From contig OY726559.1 of assembly GCA_963383645.1 (NCBI GenBank), positions 120,675,405-120,739,404 of the forward strand: 64,000 bases of DNA, read 5' to 3'. This document shows positions 50,060-62,629 of this stretch, in pieces (position 1 is the first letter of the stretch; the number at the start of each line of letters is the position of its first letter). The position numbers were made by a program, and so were the translations under genes. This DNA comes from Muscardinus avellanarius. Taxonomy: Eukaryota; Chordata; Mammalia; Rodentia; Gliridae. Below the pieces are notes generated by a model that saw only the letters and a program-made list of their open reading frames with translations, had not been told where the DNA came from and did no database searches.

Positions 50060-50143
50060 TATTTTCAAATAAAAAATAAAATAGGGCTGATGATATACCC
50101 TGGCGGTAGAATGCCCCTGGGTTCGATCCCTAGCAACACACAG
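50060..50143 (+). mobile_element. SINE 3' half
   Basis: Linker and tRNA half only. Confidence 0.75.
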
Positions 50144-50599
50144 ACACCACCACCACCCACAACAATGAAAACAGACTCTATTCATGAAGCTGGGCGAAGC
50201 CATGGGAAAACAAATGAAATGACTCTGAAAAACTGTGCGCTTTTCACCAGTTGCTGGGAGGGCGTCCTTGGTGTGCAAATAGGGAGAGGAGCAGTGGGCC
50301 TGCTCTTGGGAACCTGACCTCTATGGGGACACAGCGTGAACACTGGAGCACCTCTGTGCTCTGCAGGCCCCCATCCAAGTTGCTTCATACCCAGCCTGAC
50401 CTGCTTCCTCTCGACGTATACAAATGCTCTGCTCTTTCTGGACCATTCCATGGTGCTAATCCTTCTGCCAGGATGCCGTCCTCCCCCCCAGTCTAACTGC
50501 GTGTGTTTTCACAATACACTGCACCTGGGAAGTGGGTGGGAGGGGCCCAGACCCAGCTGGGTTTGATCCAGGCTGTGCTTATTCAAATAGCTGTGTGAG
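50144..50599. other. Unique stretch
   Basis: Open frames here show no recognisable product. Confidence 0.5.
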
Positions 50600-50808
50600 A
50601 ACCGGGCGTGGTGGCGCAGGCTTGTAATTCCCCACGCTTGGGAGGCTGAGACAGGAGGATCGCACAGGTTCAAAGCCAGCCTCAGCTACTTAGGCTCTCA
50701 GCAATTTAGTGAGACCCTGTTTGCAAATAACCTATAAAATAGGTCTGGGAGTATAGCCCGGAGGTAGAAAAGCCCTTGGGTTCCACTCTCAGTACCATAA
50801 AAAAATTA
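50600..50808 (+). mobile_element. SINE type B
   Basis: Flanks caaatagctgtgtga and caaataactgtgtga look like its target duplication. Confidence 0.9.
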
Positions 50809-50895
50809 CTTAAAAATAAAAATAAAACAAATAACTGTGTGAAACCAACTTAAATTTTCAGTCTTTTTTCATCTTTTTGTGTGTGTGTGTGTGTG

Positions 50896-51094
50896 GTACT
50901 GGGGATGGAACCCAGGGGGCATTCTACCTCCAAGCTGCACCCCCAGCCCTATTTTTTATTCTGAAACAGGGTCTCACCGAGTTTTTTTGAAAAGGGCCTC
51001 ACTAAGTAGCTGAGGCTAGTTTCGAACCTGTGCGGTCCTCCTGTCTCAGCCTCTCGAATGCTGGGATTACAAGTGTGCGCCACCATGCCCGGCT
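50896..51094 (-). mobile_element. SINE type A
   Basis: Preceded by a short (TG)n (50879-50895). Confidence 0.85.
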
Positions 51095-51539
51095 AAGAAA
51101 ACATTTTAAATAGTCCAACATCCGTACTGTTGTTCAGGAGTTAGGTTTTATAGCTCTTCCCACTCAGCTCTGTGCTCTTTGAAGGCCAGATCGTGTCTAA
51201 TCTGGGCTGAGCCCTGACACCTGCCCCACTAGACCTTGTCGAATATTCAAAAGGTGAAGTGCTGCCTTCAGACTGTGGCCATCATGGGAAGATTTGCATG
51301 TGACCTGAAATTTGAACTGTGCCTTGAAAACAGACAGGTCTTGAAGTCATTCACTTGGAAAAACTGTTTGCTCAGCACCTACTATGAAGAAGTGGACAGA
51401 CAGGTGTTCTAGGCAGAGCTGGGGTCTGGGCAAAGGGCGGGACGGGTGTGGACAGCCACACCCAGACCAGAGCGAGAGGGTGAGGGCAGGTGCTTAAAGT
51501 GTCTGAGCTGGACCTCTTTTCCTTCCCTCCTTTCTCCCT
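51095..51539. other. Unique stretch
   Basis: Nothing recognised. Confidence 0.5.
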
Positions 51540-51973
51540 TGTACAGGGGGTTGAATCCAGGGGCGTTCTCCATCCAAACTACATCTCCAGCCCTATTTCT
51601 CTTTTTAATTTAATTTTGTTTTTTGTGATACTGGGGATCGAACACAGAGGCATTCTACCTTCGAGCTACACCCTCAGCCCGATTTTATTTCTTACTTGGA
51701 AACAAGGTCTCTTGCTAGGTTGATGAGAGTCTCACTACTTGCTGAGGTTGTCTTTGAACCTGTGATCCTCCTGTCTTAGCCTCCAAAGTATCGGGGTTAC
51801 AGGTGTGCGCCACCATACCTGGCTCTTTCAACTCTATTTCTGATTTGGAAACAGGGTCTTGCTAAGTTGCTGAGCGGGTCTTGCTAAATTGATAACGCTG
51901 TTCCTGAACCTGCGATCCTCCTGTCTCAGCCTCTCAAGAACTTAGATTACAATTCTGCACCACCATAACCACT
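51540..51973 (-). mobile_element. SINE split by a younger SINE (51621-51824)
   Basis: The outer copy covers 51540-51598 and 51832-51973. Confidence 0.8.
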
Positions 51974-52004
51974 TGCTTCTTACTGTTTATTTCATTTCTT
52001 TTCT

Positions 52005-52048
<44 letters not shown>

Positions 52049-52225
52049 TCGGTACTACTGGGGATGGAACACTTCTACCTCCAGGCTACACTCGCAGACC
52101 TATTTTTTATATTTTATTTGGAAACAGGGTCTCTTAAGCCAGCGAGGCTGGTTCTAAACCTGCGTGATCCTCCTGTCTCCACCTCCCAAGCACAGGGATT
52201 ACAAGCGTGCACCACCACGCCCGGC
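52005..52225 (-). mobile_element. (CTTT)n tail and B/C intermediate SINE
   Basis: CTTT tract 52005-52050. The B1 half has aagccagcgaggctgg, and the tRNA half is shortened. Confidence 0.8.
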
Positions 52226-52247
52226 CTTATTACTGTTTCTTGAATGA

Positions 52248-52435
52248 TTTTTTTTTTGTATTACTGGGGTTTGAACTCAAGGGCATTCTACCTCTGAGCT
52301 ACACTCCTGGCCCTATTCTATTTATTTATTTTTTTGAAACAGGGTCTCACCAAGTTGTTGAAGCTGGCCTTCGACCTGCAATCCTCCTGTCTCAGCCTCC
52401 CAAGTACTGGGAATATGTGTACCACCATGCTGGGC
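52248..52435 (-). mobile_element. SINE type A, diverged
   Basis: Complete. Confidence 0.8.
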
Positions 52436-53149
52436 TTAGGAAATTTGTCTTAAGACAGCAATTGGAAGGGCTACAGTCGGGAGGACGCTGGTAACCATAC
52501 AGGAAGAAAGTGAGGTCTAGCAATATAAGTCCCAAGTGCGTGTAGAGCGTGATGCTGGTGCTGGGCAGAGACCCTGGTCTTGGGGGCCTCGGCATGGTTT
52601 GGCTGTGTTCCTTCGGCAGCACCAGGGTGTTCCCTCTTTGGCGGCCTCGTCTCTAGACCATGTTGAATCCATCTCTCTCTCAACCCCAGGGACTCCTAGA
52701 AGAGCAATCAAAGCCTGAAAGTCTCTGAGCTCAAGACAGAGTCCAGCCAGGTAGAACAAAGTGTTGTTTATGGTCCTAAAAGTCGAGGCGATAGAGGCAA
52801 TAGAGGGGCTATTTGGTATGAGGGCCAAATGAACTTTGAGATAAGCAAATTCTATTCTTTATCTTAAAGGCGAGATAAAAAGAAATCACTGGCCCTAGGA
52901 TCACTCTTCTCTAGGTAATTCTCAGTGGAATGCGTTTGTTAACTCCCCACATTTGAAATCTATCCTTGGCTAAGACCAGCCAGCAAACATGTATCTCAGG
53001 GCCTGGCTCTTTGGTATTATTTACAGTAACTATAGTCGAGCTGTTGAACTTCCACAGGTGCTGCTTTATGAAGGAGGGATCCTGGTGGCCTTGAATATAT
53101 CATTTGCATCAGAATTATAGGACTTGCTCAAGGAAAGAGATTTTTTTAT
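52436..53149. other. Unique stretch
   Basis: No exon or repeat recognised. Confidence 0.5.
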
Positions 53150-53441
53150 GTGTGGTACTGGGGGTGGAAACCAGGGCCATTCTACCTCTGAACTACACCC
53201 CCAGCCCTATTTTTTTAATTAATTAATTTATTTATTTATTTTGCAGGTCTGGGGATGGAACCCAGGGGCATTCGACCTCTAAGCCACACCTCCTGCCCTA
53301 TTTTTTATTCTTTACTTTGAAACTGGGTCTCACTAGTTGCAGAGGGCCTCACTAAGTAGCTGAGGCTGACCGTGAACCACGATCTTCCAGTCTCAGCCTC
53401 CCGAATGCTGGGATTACAAGCGTGCGCCACCACGCCCGGCT
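53150..53441 (-). mobile_element. SINE tRNA half (53150-53212) and type A SINE (53241-53441)
   Basis: Separated by a (taat/tta)n tract. Confidence 0.85.
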
Positions 53442-53475
53442 ATCTGCTAAATTTTTAAAAAATGCTCCATAAAGA

Positions 53476-53699
53476 AGCTGGGCGTGGTGGCGCACGCTTG
53501 TAATCCCCGCGCTTGGGAGGCTGAGACAGGAGGATCGCGCAGATTTCGAAGCCAGGCTTCAGCTACTTTGTGAGGCTCTCAGCAACTTAGTAAGACCCTG
53601 TTTCCAAATAAAGTATAAAATAGGTCTGGGAGTATAGCCCAGAGGTAGAAAGCCTCTGAGTTCTACCCCCAGTACCACAAAAAAAAAAAAAAAAAAAAA
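53476..53699 (+). mobile_element. SINE type B
   Basis: Long A tail; tccataaa on both sides. Confidence 0.9.
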
Positions 53700-54249
53700 T
53701 TCCATAAAATGGTTCAGATGTTGCTTACCTAATTAGTTACTGGTAGGAAGAGGCTGATCTCTTTGTAGTCAGAATCTGATCGTGTAATTGATTTTTATTA
53801 GATATGATGACGGTAAGTCCAGGATACTCCCGAAGGCCGTAGCTTACTTTGTTTATGGACGAATCCTACTACATCCTGGACCTTGGATTACACGCAAAGA
53901 TGACGGCCCAGAATCCCTCTCTCCTGATGACAGTCGCTGTACTTGGCTGGTGCTGGCGTCAGCCCCTGTTTTCCCATCTCCAGGCAGAATGCCTATCCAT
54001 CCTGTCCTTTTCCTAATCCTTTGGAATTGAGTGATGTTGCCTGGTGAGCGAACCCGTTTCCTGGGTACTCCCTGGCAACCATATTTAAGGCTTTGCTCAC
54101 TCTGACTCCTCTGTGCTGACTTCTGCCAACTCATCTGCTCCAGGTGGCAGGCCTCGGGCTAGCTTGGCCTTGCAGCTCTGTGAAAGCTCCCTGGGCGCCG
54201 GCATCTCCTTAACACACAGCATTTGGTTCTATCTTGAGATGCCAGGTTC
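53700..54249. other. Unique stretch
   Basis: Nothing recognised. Confidence 0.5.
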
Positions 54250-54530
54250 TGACTAAGTTGTGTCAGCCTCCCAAGTACCGAGATTATAAGTGTGTGCCAC
54301 CATGCCTGGCACATTGGTGTTTCTTTTTTTTGGGTTTGGAGATGGAACCCAGGGGCATTCTACCTCTGAGCTACACCCCCTGCCCTATTTTTTATTCTTT
54401 ATTTTGAAACCGAGTCTCACTGAGTTGCAGAGGGCCTCACTAAGTAGCTGAGGCTGTCCGCGAACCCCGATCCTCCAGGTCTCAGCCTCCCGAATGCTGG
54501 GATTACAAGCGTGCACCACCACGCCCGGCT
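54250..54530 (-). mobile_element. SINE B1-half fragment (54250-54310) and type A SINE (54327-54530)
   Basis: The second is near consensus for its type. Confidence 0.85.
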
Positions 54531-54561
54531 TACATTGGAGTTTCTTAAAAGTTTTAAGTAG

Positions 54562-54784
54562 AGCCGGGCGTGGTGGTGCAGGCTTGTAATCCTAGCATTT
54601 GGGAGGCTGAAACTGGAGGATCGTGGTTCTCAAGACAGCCTCAGCTACTTAGGCCCTTCAGAACTCAGTGACATCCTGTTTCAAAATAAAGAATAAAAAA
54701 TTGGGAAGGGGCTGTAGCTCGGAGGTCAAATGCCTCTGGGTTCCATCCCAGACCCGCAAAAAAAAAAAAAAAAAAAAAAAAAAA
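54562..54784 (+). mobile_element. SINE type A
   Basis: Tail of about 24 A. Confidence 0.9.
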
Positions 54785-54819
54785 TTTAAGTAGATGTCAG
54801 GTTTTTATTTTTGTTCTGT

Positions 54820-55015
54820 TTTGGTACTAGGAATTGAACCTTTAAGGGCATTTTAGATTTTAGATACACCCCCATCCCTTTTTAGTTTTTATTTGGAAAC
54901 AGTCTTACTAAGGCGCTAGGGTCTCACTGTGTTGCTAAGGCTGGCCTTGAACCTGTGATTCTCCTGTCTCAGACTACCAATTACTAGGATTATAAGTGTG
55001 TGCCACCTTGCCCAG
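54820..55015 (-). mobile_element. SINE, old
   Basis: Diverged tRNA half. Confidence 0.75.
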
Positions 55016-55039
55016 CTTAGGTGTCAGTTTTTTAATGAA

Positions 55040-55368
55040 TGGGACTATGAATCTGGAATGTCCCCCCAAGAGTTCGTGTGTTGAAAGCATGTCCCTATGC
55101 AGCCGGGGGGGGGGGGCTGGAGGGTGGGTCGCTGTGCTTATGGCCTGAGGTGTGTGTCTGTCCCTGGCCCCTCCTCTTACTTACTGGTAGCTCTGCTTCC
55201 AGCTACCATGTGACGGCTGTTCCTGCAACACCTGGCCACCATGATATGTGCCCTGGAGTCAGCCAACTATGAACTAAACCTCTAAAACCATGAGCCCAAA
55301 ACCAATTTCTCCTTCACTAAGGTGTTCTGGTCAGGTATTTTGGCCATAATGATGAAAATACTAATACA
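55040..55368 (+). mobile_element. MaLR-like LTR fragment
   Basis: Starts gaatctggaatgtcccccca with gagttcgtgtgttgaaagc, and ends tgaactaaacctctaaaacc ... gaaaatactaatacag, like MST/THE-type mammalian LTRs. Diverged; subfamily not assigned. Confidence 0.45.
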
Positions 55369-55725
55369 GGGACATTTTACATAAAACTAAATTCTCAGAT
55401 TCTCCTGAGAGGCTGGACCAGGGCACCTCGGCCCTGGCGTCAGCTGCGGCTCCACGGTCCCCTCTTGGCCGGCTTCAAGACGCACCTGTTTGGTCACAGA
55501 GGCTATTTTTGGAGTGACGATCTTGTCCCATATTCTCAATGTTCCTGGCTTGCTACTTTTTCAACTGTCAGGACAGATTGAAACTGAAACAAGTGACCTC
55601 ATTTTCTTCTTATCCTGTTTTTTTCAACTTCTTCCTGCCCCAGTCACAGAGACATTCTATCTGGTCAAGGCTAGCCCCGCTTCCTACGTTCTCTGTGTCA
55701 GCCCCTACATACACACATGCTGACA
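55369..55725. other. Unique stretch
   Basis: Nothing recognised. Confidence 0.5.
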
Positions 55726-55872
55726 GTTTTCTAACCCCAGTGCTTGGGAGGCTGAGACAGGAGGATGGCAGGTTCAAGGCCAGCCTCAGCAACTTAGGCC
55801 TTGTTTCAAAATAAAAGGGACTGGACTAAAGCTTGGAGATGGAACACCCCTGGATCCAATCCCCAGTACAAA
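55726..55872 (+). mobile_element. SINE, shortened
   Basis: Lacks the first bases and part of the B1 half. Confidence 0.75.
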
Positions 55873-56497
55873 CAGTAATAATAAACCATTATATAATATC
55901 AGCAGTATAACATCAGCAACATATAATTAATGCATTTTATACACTATGTCAATCATATTACTATATAACAATTATTAGTAACAATGTAATATGATTATTA
56001 GTAACATTGTACTAATACTAACAAATAAAAGCATGCAGGCGCTGTCCCAGCTTTCTCACTTAACTGTTCCATGACCCACTGACGTTCCTCACAGCTATAA
56101 TTCAGTGCCCGCTTGCCTCTGGGTCGCCTGTCTGGCCCAGATTTTGATTTTCTAACTTGGTGGCTTGATTCTCCGTCTTGATTCTCTCCACCTTTTGGCA
56201 TCAGTCGGTGCTGTTGAGGGTCCTGTCTTGAAGTTCCTCTTCTCGTTTGGGTGGCGCTTTAGGTGCCGGCGTTCCGGTCTCTGACTATTCTTTTCCTTGT
56301 CTCTGCCCTCCTGCCACCTGTCTAGGTATTACCCAGAGTTTTACCCTTGACCCAACCTATATATATTCTCAACGCCTGGCACCGCCGTGGAGCCCGTCCT
56401 GAGCCAGCCTACAGTCTGGATCTCCTGAGCTCCAGGGGAAGCTGTGCCTTGTCCTCTGATTTATGTATTTATGTATTTATGTATTTATTTATTTATT
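55873..56497. other. AT-rich tract then unique sequence
   Basis: 55873-56030 is AT-rich; 56030-56460 is unique. A (tgtattta)n tract lies at 56462-56498. Confidence 0.5.
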
Positions 56498-56698
56498 TTG
56501 TGGTACTGGGGATGGAACCCAGAGGCTTTCTACCTCCAGGCTATACTCCCAGACCTATTTTTATACTTTATTTGGAAACAGGGTCTCACTAAGTTGCTGA
56601 GAGCCTCACTAAGTAGCTGAGGCTGGCTTCGAACCCGTGCGATCCTCTGTCTCAGCTTCCCAAGCGTGGGGATTACAGGTGTGCGCCACCATGCCCGA
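56498..56698 (-). mobile_element. SINE type B
   Basis: Target duplication cttgtcctctgattta on both sides. Confidence 0.95.
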
Positions 56699-56774
56699 CT
56701 TGTCCTCTGATTTAAACCTGCTGTCCCACACTGGCTTTGCATCTCATTGCTCAAAACGTTGCCACACCCCCACA

Positions 56775-57220
56775 GGTGGTCCCAGGGGCATTCTACCTCC
56801 AATCTAAGCCCTCACCCCTATTTTATTTTTCTTTTAAAATAGGGCCTCACATGCCAGGCATGGTGGCGCACGCTTGTAATTGTACTTGGGAAGCTGAGAC
56901 AGGAGAATCACAGATTTGACCCCGCGCTTGGGAGGCTGAGACAGGAGGATCGCATGGGTTCGAAGCCTCAGCTACTTAGTGAGGCTTTCAGCAACTTAGT
57001 GAGACCCTGTTTCCAAATAAAATATAAAAAAGGTCTGGGAGTATAGCCGGGAGGTAGAAAGCCTCTGGGTTCCACCCCCAGTACCACCAAAATAAAAATA
57101 AAAATAAAAATAAAATAAAATAGGGCCTCACAAAGTTGCTGAGGCTGGCCTTAAACCTGCAATCCTCCAGTCTCCACCTCCTATTTTCTGGGATTACAGG
57201 TGTGCGCCACCATTCTCGAC
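56775..57220 (-). mobile_element. SINE (minus) interrupted by plus-strand SINE pieces (56852-57121)
   Basis: The duplicated aaaatagggcctcac marks the insertion. The guest is a type B copy (56920-57121) behind a B1 fragment (56852-56919). Confidence 0.8.
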
Positions 57221-57792
57221 TGACGCCATCCTTTAATAGCATGCTTTTCTGCCATCTGCCGAGGAATACACTACTGGTTCCTTTGACCTGTGACCTTTCC
57301 TCTTTCCAACACCCAAACTGAGTGAGCAGCAGCCTTTCTCAGGAGATGCTAGGGTGGCTAGCAGAATCCCACAGAGTGGGTGTCTTAAGTAACACACAGC
57401 TCCTTGGCATCCTGGAGGCTGCAGCCCAAGGTGCAGGTGTGGGCAGGTGAGGCTCCGCTGAGACCTCTTGATTGGCAGGAGCCGCCTCACTGTCTCCAGG
57501 CTCTTCTCCGTGCGAGTGCTTCCTTGGTGTTCTCCCACCCGCCCCCCCCTTTTTTTTACAGGGGCGCCAGTCCCATAGGATTAGGGCCCCTCATTCTCAG
57601 AGTCTTTAAACAGGTAGCTAAAGTTCCGTGAAGTCTTTTTCTCTGAACACAGTCTCCTTGAAGACTGGGGCATCAGTGTATGAACACAGGAGCAGGCATA
57701 ATCCAGTCCACTCTGAGAGTCTAGGGCCGGGAGGCAGGAACAGGATCACAGTTGGTTGGCAGAAAATATGGAGTTGGTAAATGTACTGGATT
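57221..57792. other. Unique stretch
   Basis: Nothing recognised. Confidence 0.5.
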
Positions 57793-58402
57793 ACCCTATA
57801 ATCCAGTACTTGGGAAGCCGAGACAGGAGGATCACAGATTTGACACCAGTCTCCACAATTTAGTGAGACCCTGATTCAAAATAAAAAATGAAAAGCTACC
57901 CGGGCGTGGTGGCTCATGCTTGTAATCCCCGTGCTTGGGAGGCGCAGACAGGAGGATCGTGCAGGTTCGAAGTCAGCCGTGCTGGCTTAAGAGACCCTGT
58001 TTCCAAATAAAAACATAAAAAATAGGTCTGGGAGTGTAGCCCAGAGGTAGAAGGGCTTCCAGAAACCCCAGTACCACACACACACACACACACACACAAA
58101 AAAAAAAAAATTAAAGATAGGCATGGTGGCATACGTTTGTAATCTCAGTTCTTGGGAGGCTGAGACAGGAGGATTGCAGGCTTGCAGCCAGCCTCAGATT
58201 CTTAGGTATTCCACAACTTAGTGAGACCCTGTTTCAAAATAAAGAATAAAAAATTGGGCTGGGGGTGCAGCTCAGAGGTAGAATGCCCCTGGGTTCAATC
58301 CTCAGTACCAAAAAACATAATAAAAATGAAAACTAAAAAATAGAAATTGGGCTGCGGGTGTCGCGCAGAGGTGGGATGCCCATGGGTTCGATCCCCAGGA
58401 GC
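57793..58402 (+). mobile_element. SINE cluster: B1 half (57793-57893), type C (57898-58078), type A (58116-58312), tRNA half (58345-58402)
   Basis: The type C copy has an (AC)n tail (58077-58097). The last tRNA half may complete the first B1 half. Confidence 0.8.
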
Positions 58403-58959
58403 GAGGGTGAGAGAGACTTGAGCTAAGGTAATAAGCTCATGGAAGGGCGTTGGCAGCAGACAGAGGCTGCAGAACTAGCTTCCTTTGCAGCCCTGGGTCT
58501 GAGAGGACCCGGAGCGCAGCCTGTACAACCGAGGCTGGGCCTCAGAAGACTTAAGGGCAGGCACTGCTCTGAGACAGGAGGGACAGGAGGGGCAAGAGAA
58601 AGGCTGTAAGAGAGGGTGTGCGCGGTCCCGGGCTCTGCCGCGGGTGCTCCTGGGCGCTGCCCGGCTGGTGCGAGGGCTCCCCATGTCTGTGCTGCTGTGC
58701 CTGCCCTGGAGAGGCAGTGCCATCCTGCCACCTCATCCTTTCCAGTCCCCTGCCTCGGTCACCGCGTTCCAGTTCCCCAGCTCCCGGGCTGGGTCAGGCC
58801 CTTTGTTGGGCATGAGGATTATTTGACAGCCTCTCACCTGGACGCCCTCCAGTCCATTCTGCAAACGTGTCTCTAGCCCAACTCTGATCCCTGAGCGGTG
58901 GGAGGGTCTGGCCCCTGCTGGCCGCCAGCCGGCACGGTCTGTCCCCCGTGTTGTCTCTT
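58403..58959. other. Unique GC-rich stretch
   Basis: Several overlapping open frames, none recognised. Confidence 0.45.
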
Positions 58960-59155
58960 TGTTGGTGTCCTTCGCCCACACTGGGTTTAGCTCTTCCTTG
59001 GCCTAAGAAGCTTCCATGCCTGAGCTAATGTCCACACCATCTTTTGTGCCCAAAATGTCTCTTCCTACTTCTGTTCCTGTTGAGATCCTGCTCATTGGTT
59101 GTTAAAGCCCAAACAAGATCCTACTTAATTCATGAAGCTTTCCTTAATTTGCCCC
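58960..59155 (+). mobile_element. L2 fragment
   Basis: aaaatgtctcttcctacttc, gagatcctgctcattgg and gaagctttccttaatttgcc resemble the L2 segment ending in 'gaagccttccctgacc'. Confidence 0.45.
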
Positions 59156-59185
59156 GTGTTATAGGTCTTAGGGCATTTATTTACT

Positions 59186-59339
59186 TTTTTTTTTTGCCAT
59201 TGGGGTATTCTACCTCCAAGATATACCCTCAGTCCTTTATTTTATTTTTTTATTTTATTATTTTATTTTATTTTATTTTATTTTGTGGTCCTGGGGGTGG
59301 AACCCAGAGGCTTTCTACCTCTGGGCTATCCTCCCAGAC

Positions 59340-59413
<74 letters not shown>

Positions 59414-59735
59414 TGGCACTGGGGTTCCTGGAAGCCCTTCTACCTCCGGGCTACACTCCCAGACCTATTTTTACATTTTTATTTGGAAACAGGGTCTCCT
59501 AAGCCAGCACGCGTGGCTGGCTTCGAACCTGCGCGATCCTCCTGTCTCTGCCTCCCAAGCTCGGGGATTACAAGCGTGTGCCACCACACCTGGCTGTCCT
59601 TTTTATTTTGAAACAGGGCCTCGCTAAGTTGTTGAGGTTCTCAACTAAGTTTCTGAGGCTGGCCTCAAACCTGTGCTCCTCCTGTCTTAGTCTCCCAGGT
59701 ACTAGGGTTACAGATGTGCCCCACCACACCAGGCT
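59186..59735 (-). mobile_element. SINE nest: tRNA half (59186-59236), type B tRNA half (59284-59342), type C (59411-59595), B1 half (59596-59735)
   Basis: The first and last pieces form the outer copy. The type C copy is near consensus. Confidence 0.8.
59342..59410. repeat. (AT)n microsatellite
   Basis: Uninterrupted, about 34 units. Confidence 0.95.
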
Positions 59736-60021
59736 AGTCTTAACAGCATTTATATCCTTTTCATAGTGGTAGTTATTTTTGTACCACAATTTTTCTTTAA
59801 TTTGATTCAACAATAAAGTCCTTTGAAAATGGGGACGATGTGTTACTTTACCCCATAAAACACTATAGAAAGTGTGGAATGACGTCTGGGGCATCAACAA
59901 AGGAAAGGGTGTCTGGTGTGGTCTGTCTTCTTGATGTTTGGTGTGAAATGGAAGGGACCACGTCTGCGACCCTAAGCAGTCCTTACCCGCTCCAGGATGC
60001 TGGGGCAAGAAGCTCATCCTC

Positions 60022-60241
60022 AGCCGGGCGTGGTGGCACTTGCCTGTAATCCCCGTGCTTGGGAGGCTGAGACAGGAGGATCGCACAGGTTCAAAGTCAG
60101 CCTCAGCTACTGAGTGAGGCTCTCAGCAACTTAGTGAGACCCTGTTTCCAATAAAGTATAGAATAGGTCTGGGATTATAGCCTGGAGGTAGAAAGCCTCT
60201 GGGTTCCATCCCCAGTAACACACACACACACACACACACAC
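60022..60241 (+). mobile_element. SINE type B with (AC)n tail
   Basis: Target duplication agctcatcctc on both sides. Confidence 0.95.
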
Positions 60242-60449
60242 AGCAGCTCATCCTCTGGGGGAAGGAAGAGACCTCCGGGAGAAAGCAACTGAGGCCGAGC
60301 TGGCAATTACCGCTGTCACTCCAAGGCTCTCGGAATGACTGTAGAATCGCAGGATGACTGCCGGGGCCTCACACTTGACGGGCTGGGGACTTCACCCACT
60401 GGGTTGTTGGGGAGAGGTGCTGTGAGGCCTGTGTGTGTGTATGTGTGTG

Positions 60450-60506
60450 TGTGCTAGAGATTGAACCCAAGGAGTATTTTACCTCCAAGCTACATCCCCA
60501 GCCCTA

Positions 60507-60555
<49 letters not shown>

Positions 60556-60851
60556 TATTGGGGGATGGAACTCAGGGGTTTTCTACCTCCCAGACCTATA
60601 TTATATTTTATTTGGAAACAGGGTCTAAGTTACTGAGAGCCTCACTAAGTAGCTGAAGCTGGCTTCGAACCTGCATAATCCTCCTGTCTCAGCTTCCCAA
60701 GTGCTGGGATTGCAAGTGTGCACCACCACGCCTGGTTTGTTTTGTTTTGAAACAGGGTCTCACTAAGTTGCAGAGGCTGATTTCATACCCGTGATCCTCC
60801 TGTCTGAGCCTCTCAACTACTGGAATTATAGGTAAGTGCCGCTGTGCCTGA
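60450..60851 (-). mobile_element. SINE split by a type B SINE (60554-60735)
   Basis: The outer copy is 60450-60507 and 60738-60851; (TG)n 60508-60553 is the guest's tail. Confidence 0.85.
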
Positions 60852-61631
60852 CTGCAACAAACTTCGAGGGCAGTTGACCTTGGGCAGGGGCCCTCCCCTG
60901 CAGATGCAGAGGACAGAAGTGTTTGCCTGGCTCAGAACCTGGGCTTGGGGAGGAAGGGATTTAACAACCACAGGCTTTCGGTTGCCAGACACTGCTATTG
61001 GTGGGGGAAGCATTGCAGAACAGGATCTTGAGAACTACGAAGGGTGACAAAGGTCTCTCCTGGGGGGCCGCCACCTTGTTCTCAAGTGAGCGGAGTTCAG
61101 GGTGGCTGGGGTGGTTCCCCCAACGTGGCACTCTTCAACCCAGGACAGAGGGGAGAGGAGAGTCAGGGGCCGCAGAGGGTGGTTCTGAGAGCTAATTTAT
61201 TTGCTCATGTTTGGGGCTCAAGTCTGGAATCTGTGTCCGTACATCTGAGGTGAGGCCCAAGTATCCATGTTCATAGGTCTCTACAGGTGGTCTTAAAGAA
61301 CCAAACTCATAAGGAGATTGTGAGCATCGGGCTGATCACGTACCACGTAACGTGTCATTAATGCTTGGCTGAGTTGTGAGGTGATAACATGGTTTATTAC
61401 AGCTGGCACACCTGATGCGTATGGACTTAGTATGGTCCGATACACATGTCTGCGTGCTCCGATGATGAGCGCGTGGGTGCTCAGCCAGGAGAACACGAGG
61501 GCCTGGGCTCTGGTGACTTCTCTTCTGTAGCAGATGCCATTTCTCCTCCTCCAAAAGAAAATTTTCCTCTCCTAGCTTATGTTTTGTATGATTCTAGCAG
61601 CTCCAAAGTTCCTTTTAAAAAATAATACCTA
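60852..61631. other. Unique stretch
   Basis: No exon or repeat recognised. Confidence 0.5.
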
Positions 61632-61814
61632 GAGCCAGGCATGGTGGTACACACTTGTAATCCCTGTGCTTGGGAGGCAGAGACAGGAGGATCATGCAGG
61701 TTCGAAGCCAGCCGCGCTGGCTTAAGAGACCCTGTTTCCAAATAAAAATATAAAACAGGTCTGGGAGTGTAGCCTGGAGGGAGAAGGGTTCCAACCCCAG
61801 TACTACTAAAATTA

Positions 61815-61860
<46 letters not shown>
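61632..61860 (+). mobile_element. SINE type C-like with (TAA)n tail
   Basis: Has the hairpin (agccagccgcgctggctt) and a further shortened tRNA half. Confidence 0.9.
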
Positions 61861-61861
<1 letters not shown>

Positions 61862-61866
61862 CTGGG

Positions 61867-62055
61867 AGTTGGGTATGGTGATGTACACCTGTAATCCCAA
61901 TCCATGGAGGCCAAGACAGGAGGACCAGAAGTTTGAAGTCAGCCTCAACAACTTAGTGAGGTCTTTAGCAATTTAGTGAGATCCTGTTTCAAAACAAATA
62001 AAAATAAGAAAGGACTGGGGTGTAGCTTGGAGGCAGAATGCTCCTGGGCTCAATC
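61867..62055 (+). mobile_element. SINE type A, diverged
   Basis: Followed by a compound microsatellite. Confidence 0.8.
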
Positions 62056-62157
62056 CTTTCTCTATCTCTCTGTCTTTGTCTCTCTCTCTTTCTCTCCTCT
62101 CTCTCCTCTCTCTTTCCTCTTCTCTTCCCTCTTCTCTTCTCTTCTCTTCTCTTCTCT

Positions 62158-62227
<70 letters not shown>
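62056..62227. repeat. Pyrimidine-rich / (TTCTC)n(TC)n(AC)n compound microsatellite
   Basis: Pentamers at about 62125-62160, TC to 62181, AC to 62227. Confidence 0.95.
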
Positions 62228-62229
<2 letters not shown>

Positions 62230-62234
62230 CTTCC

Positions 62235-62288
62235 TGGGGTTTGAGGTTTAGATTAGTGGTAGGCCTTTGGCTCAATCCCCAGCATGGC
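62235..62288 (+). mobile_element. Isolated tRNA half of a SINE
   Basis: ggtttagattagtggtaggc and ggctcaatccccagc; then (aaac)n. Confidence 0.6.
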
Positions 62289-62629
62289 AAACAAACAACA
62301 AACAAACAAACAAAACTAACAACAAAAACTCCAAAGCAAAACAAACAAAACAATAAAGCAAAACAACCCTCCAAATACTTGAAAGCTCAGTAGGAGATAC
62401 ACAAATACTGTTCTGCTTTGAGCAGGAAATGCTTCGGGAATTTCATATTCATGTTCATGTTTGGGGAATTCTTTATGTTCTTGTTCTGATGATCTTGAGA
62501 CTCAAATATTTTTCAGGAGATCACGGGGTACCGATAACCAAAGTAGTCTTAAGACCCTTGCATATCTAACCTCTGTGCCCTAGTCTGTCTGGGTAGCTTA
62601 TGAGCACTCATGGCCTTGACTTGATTTTT

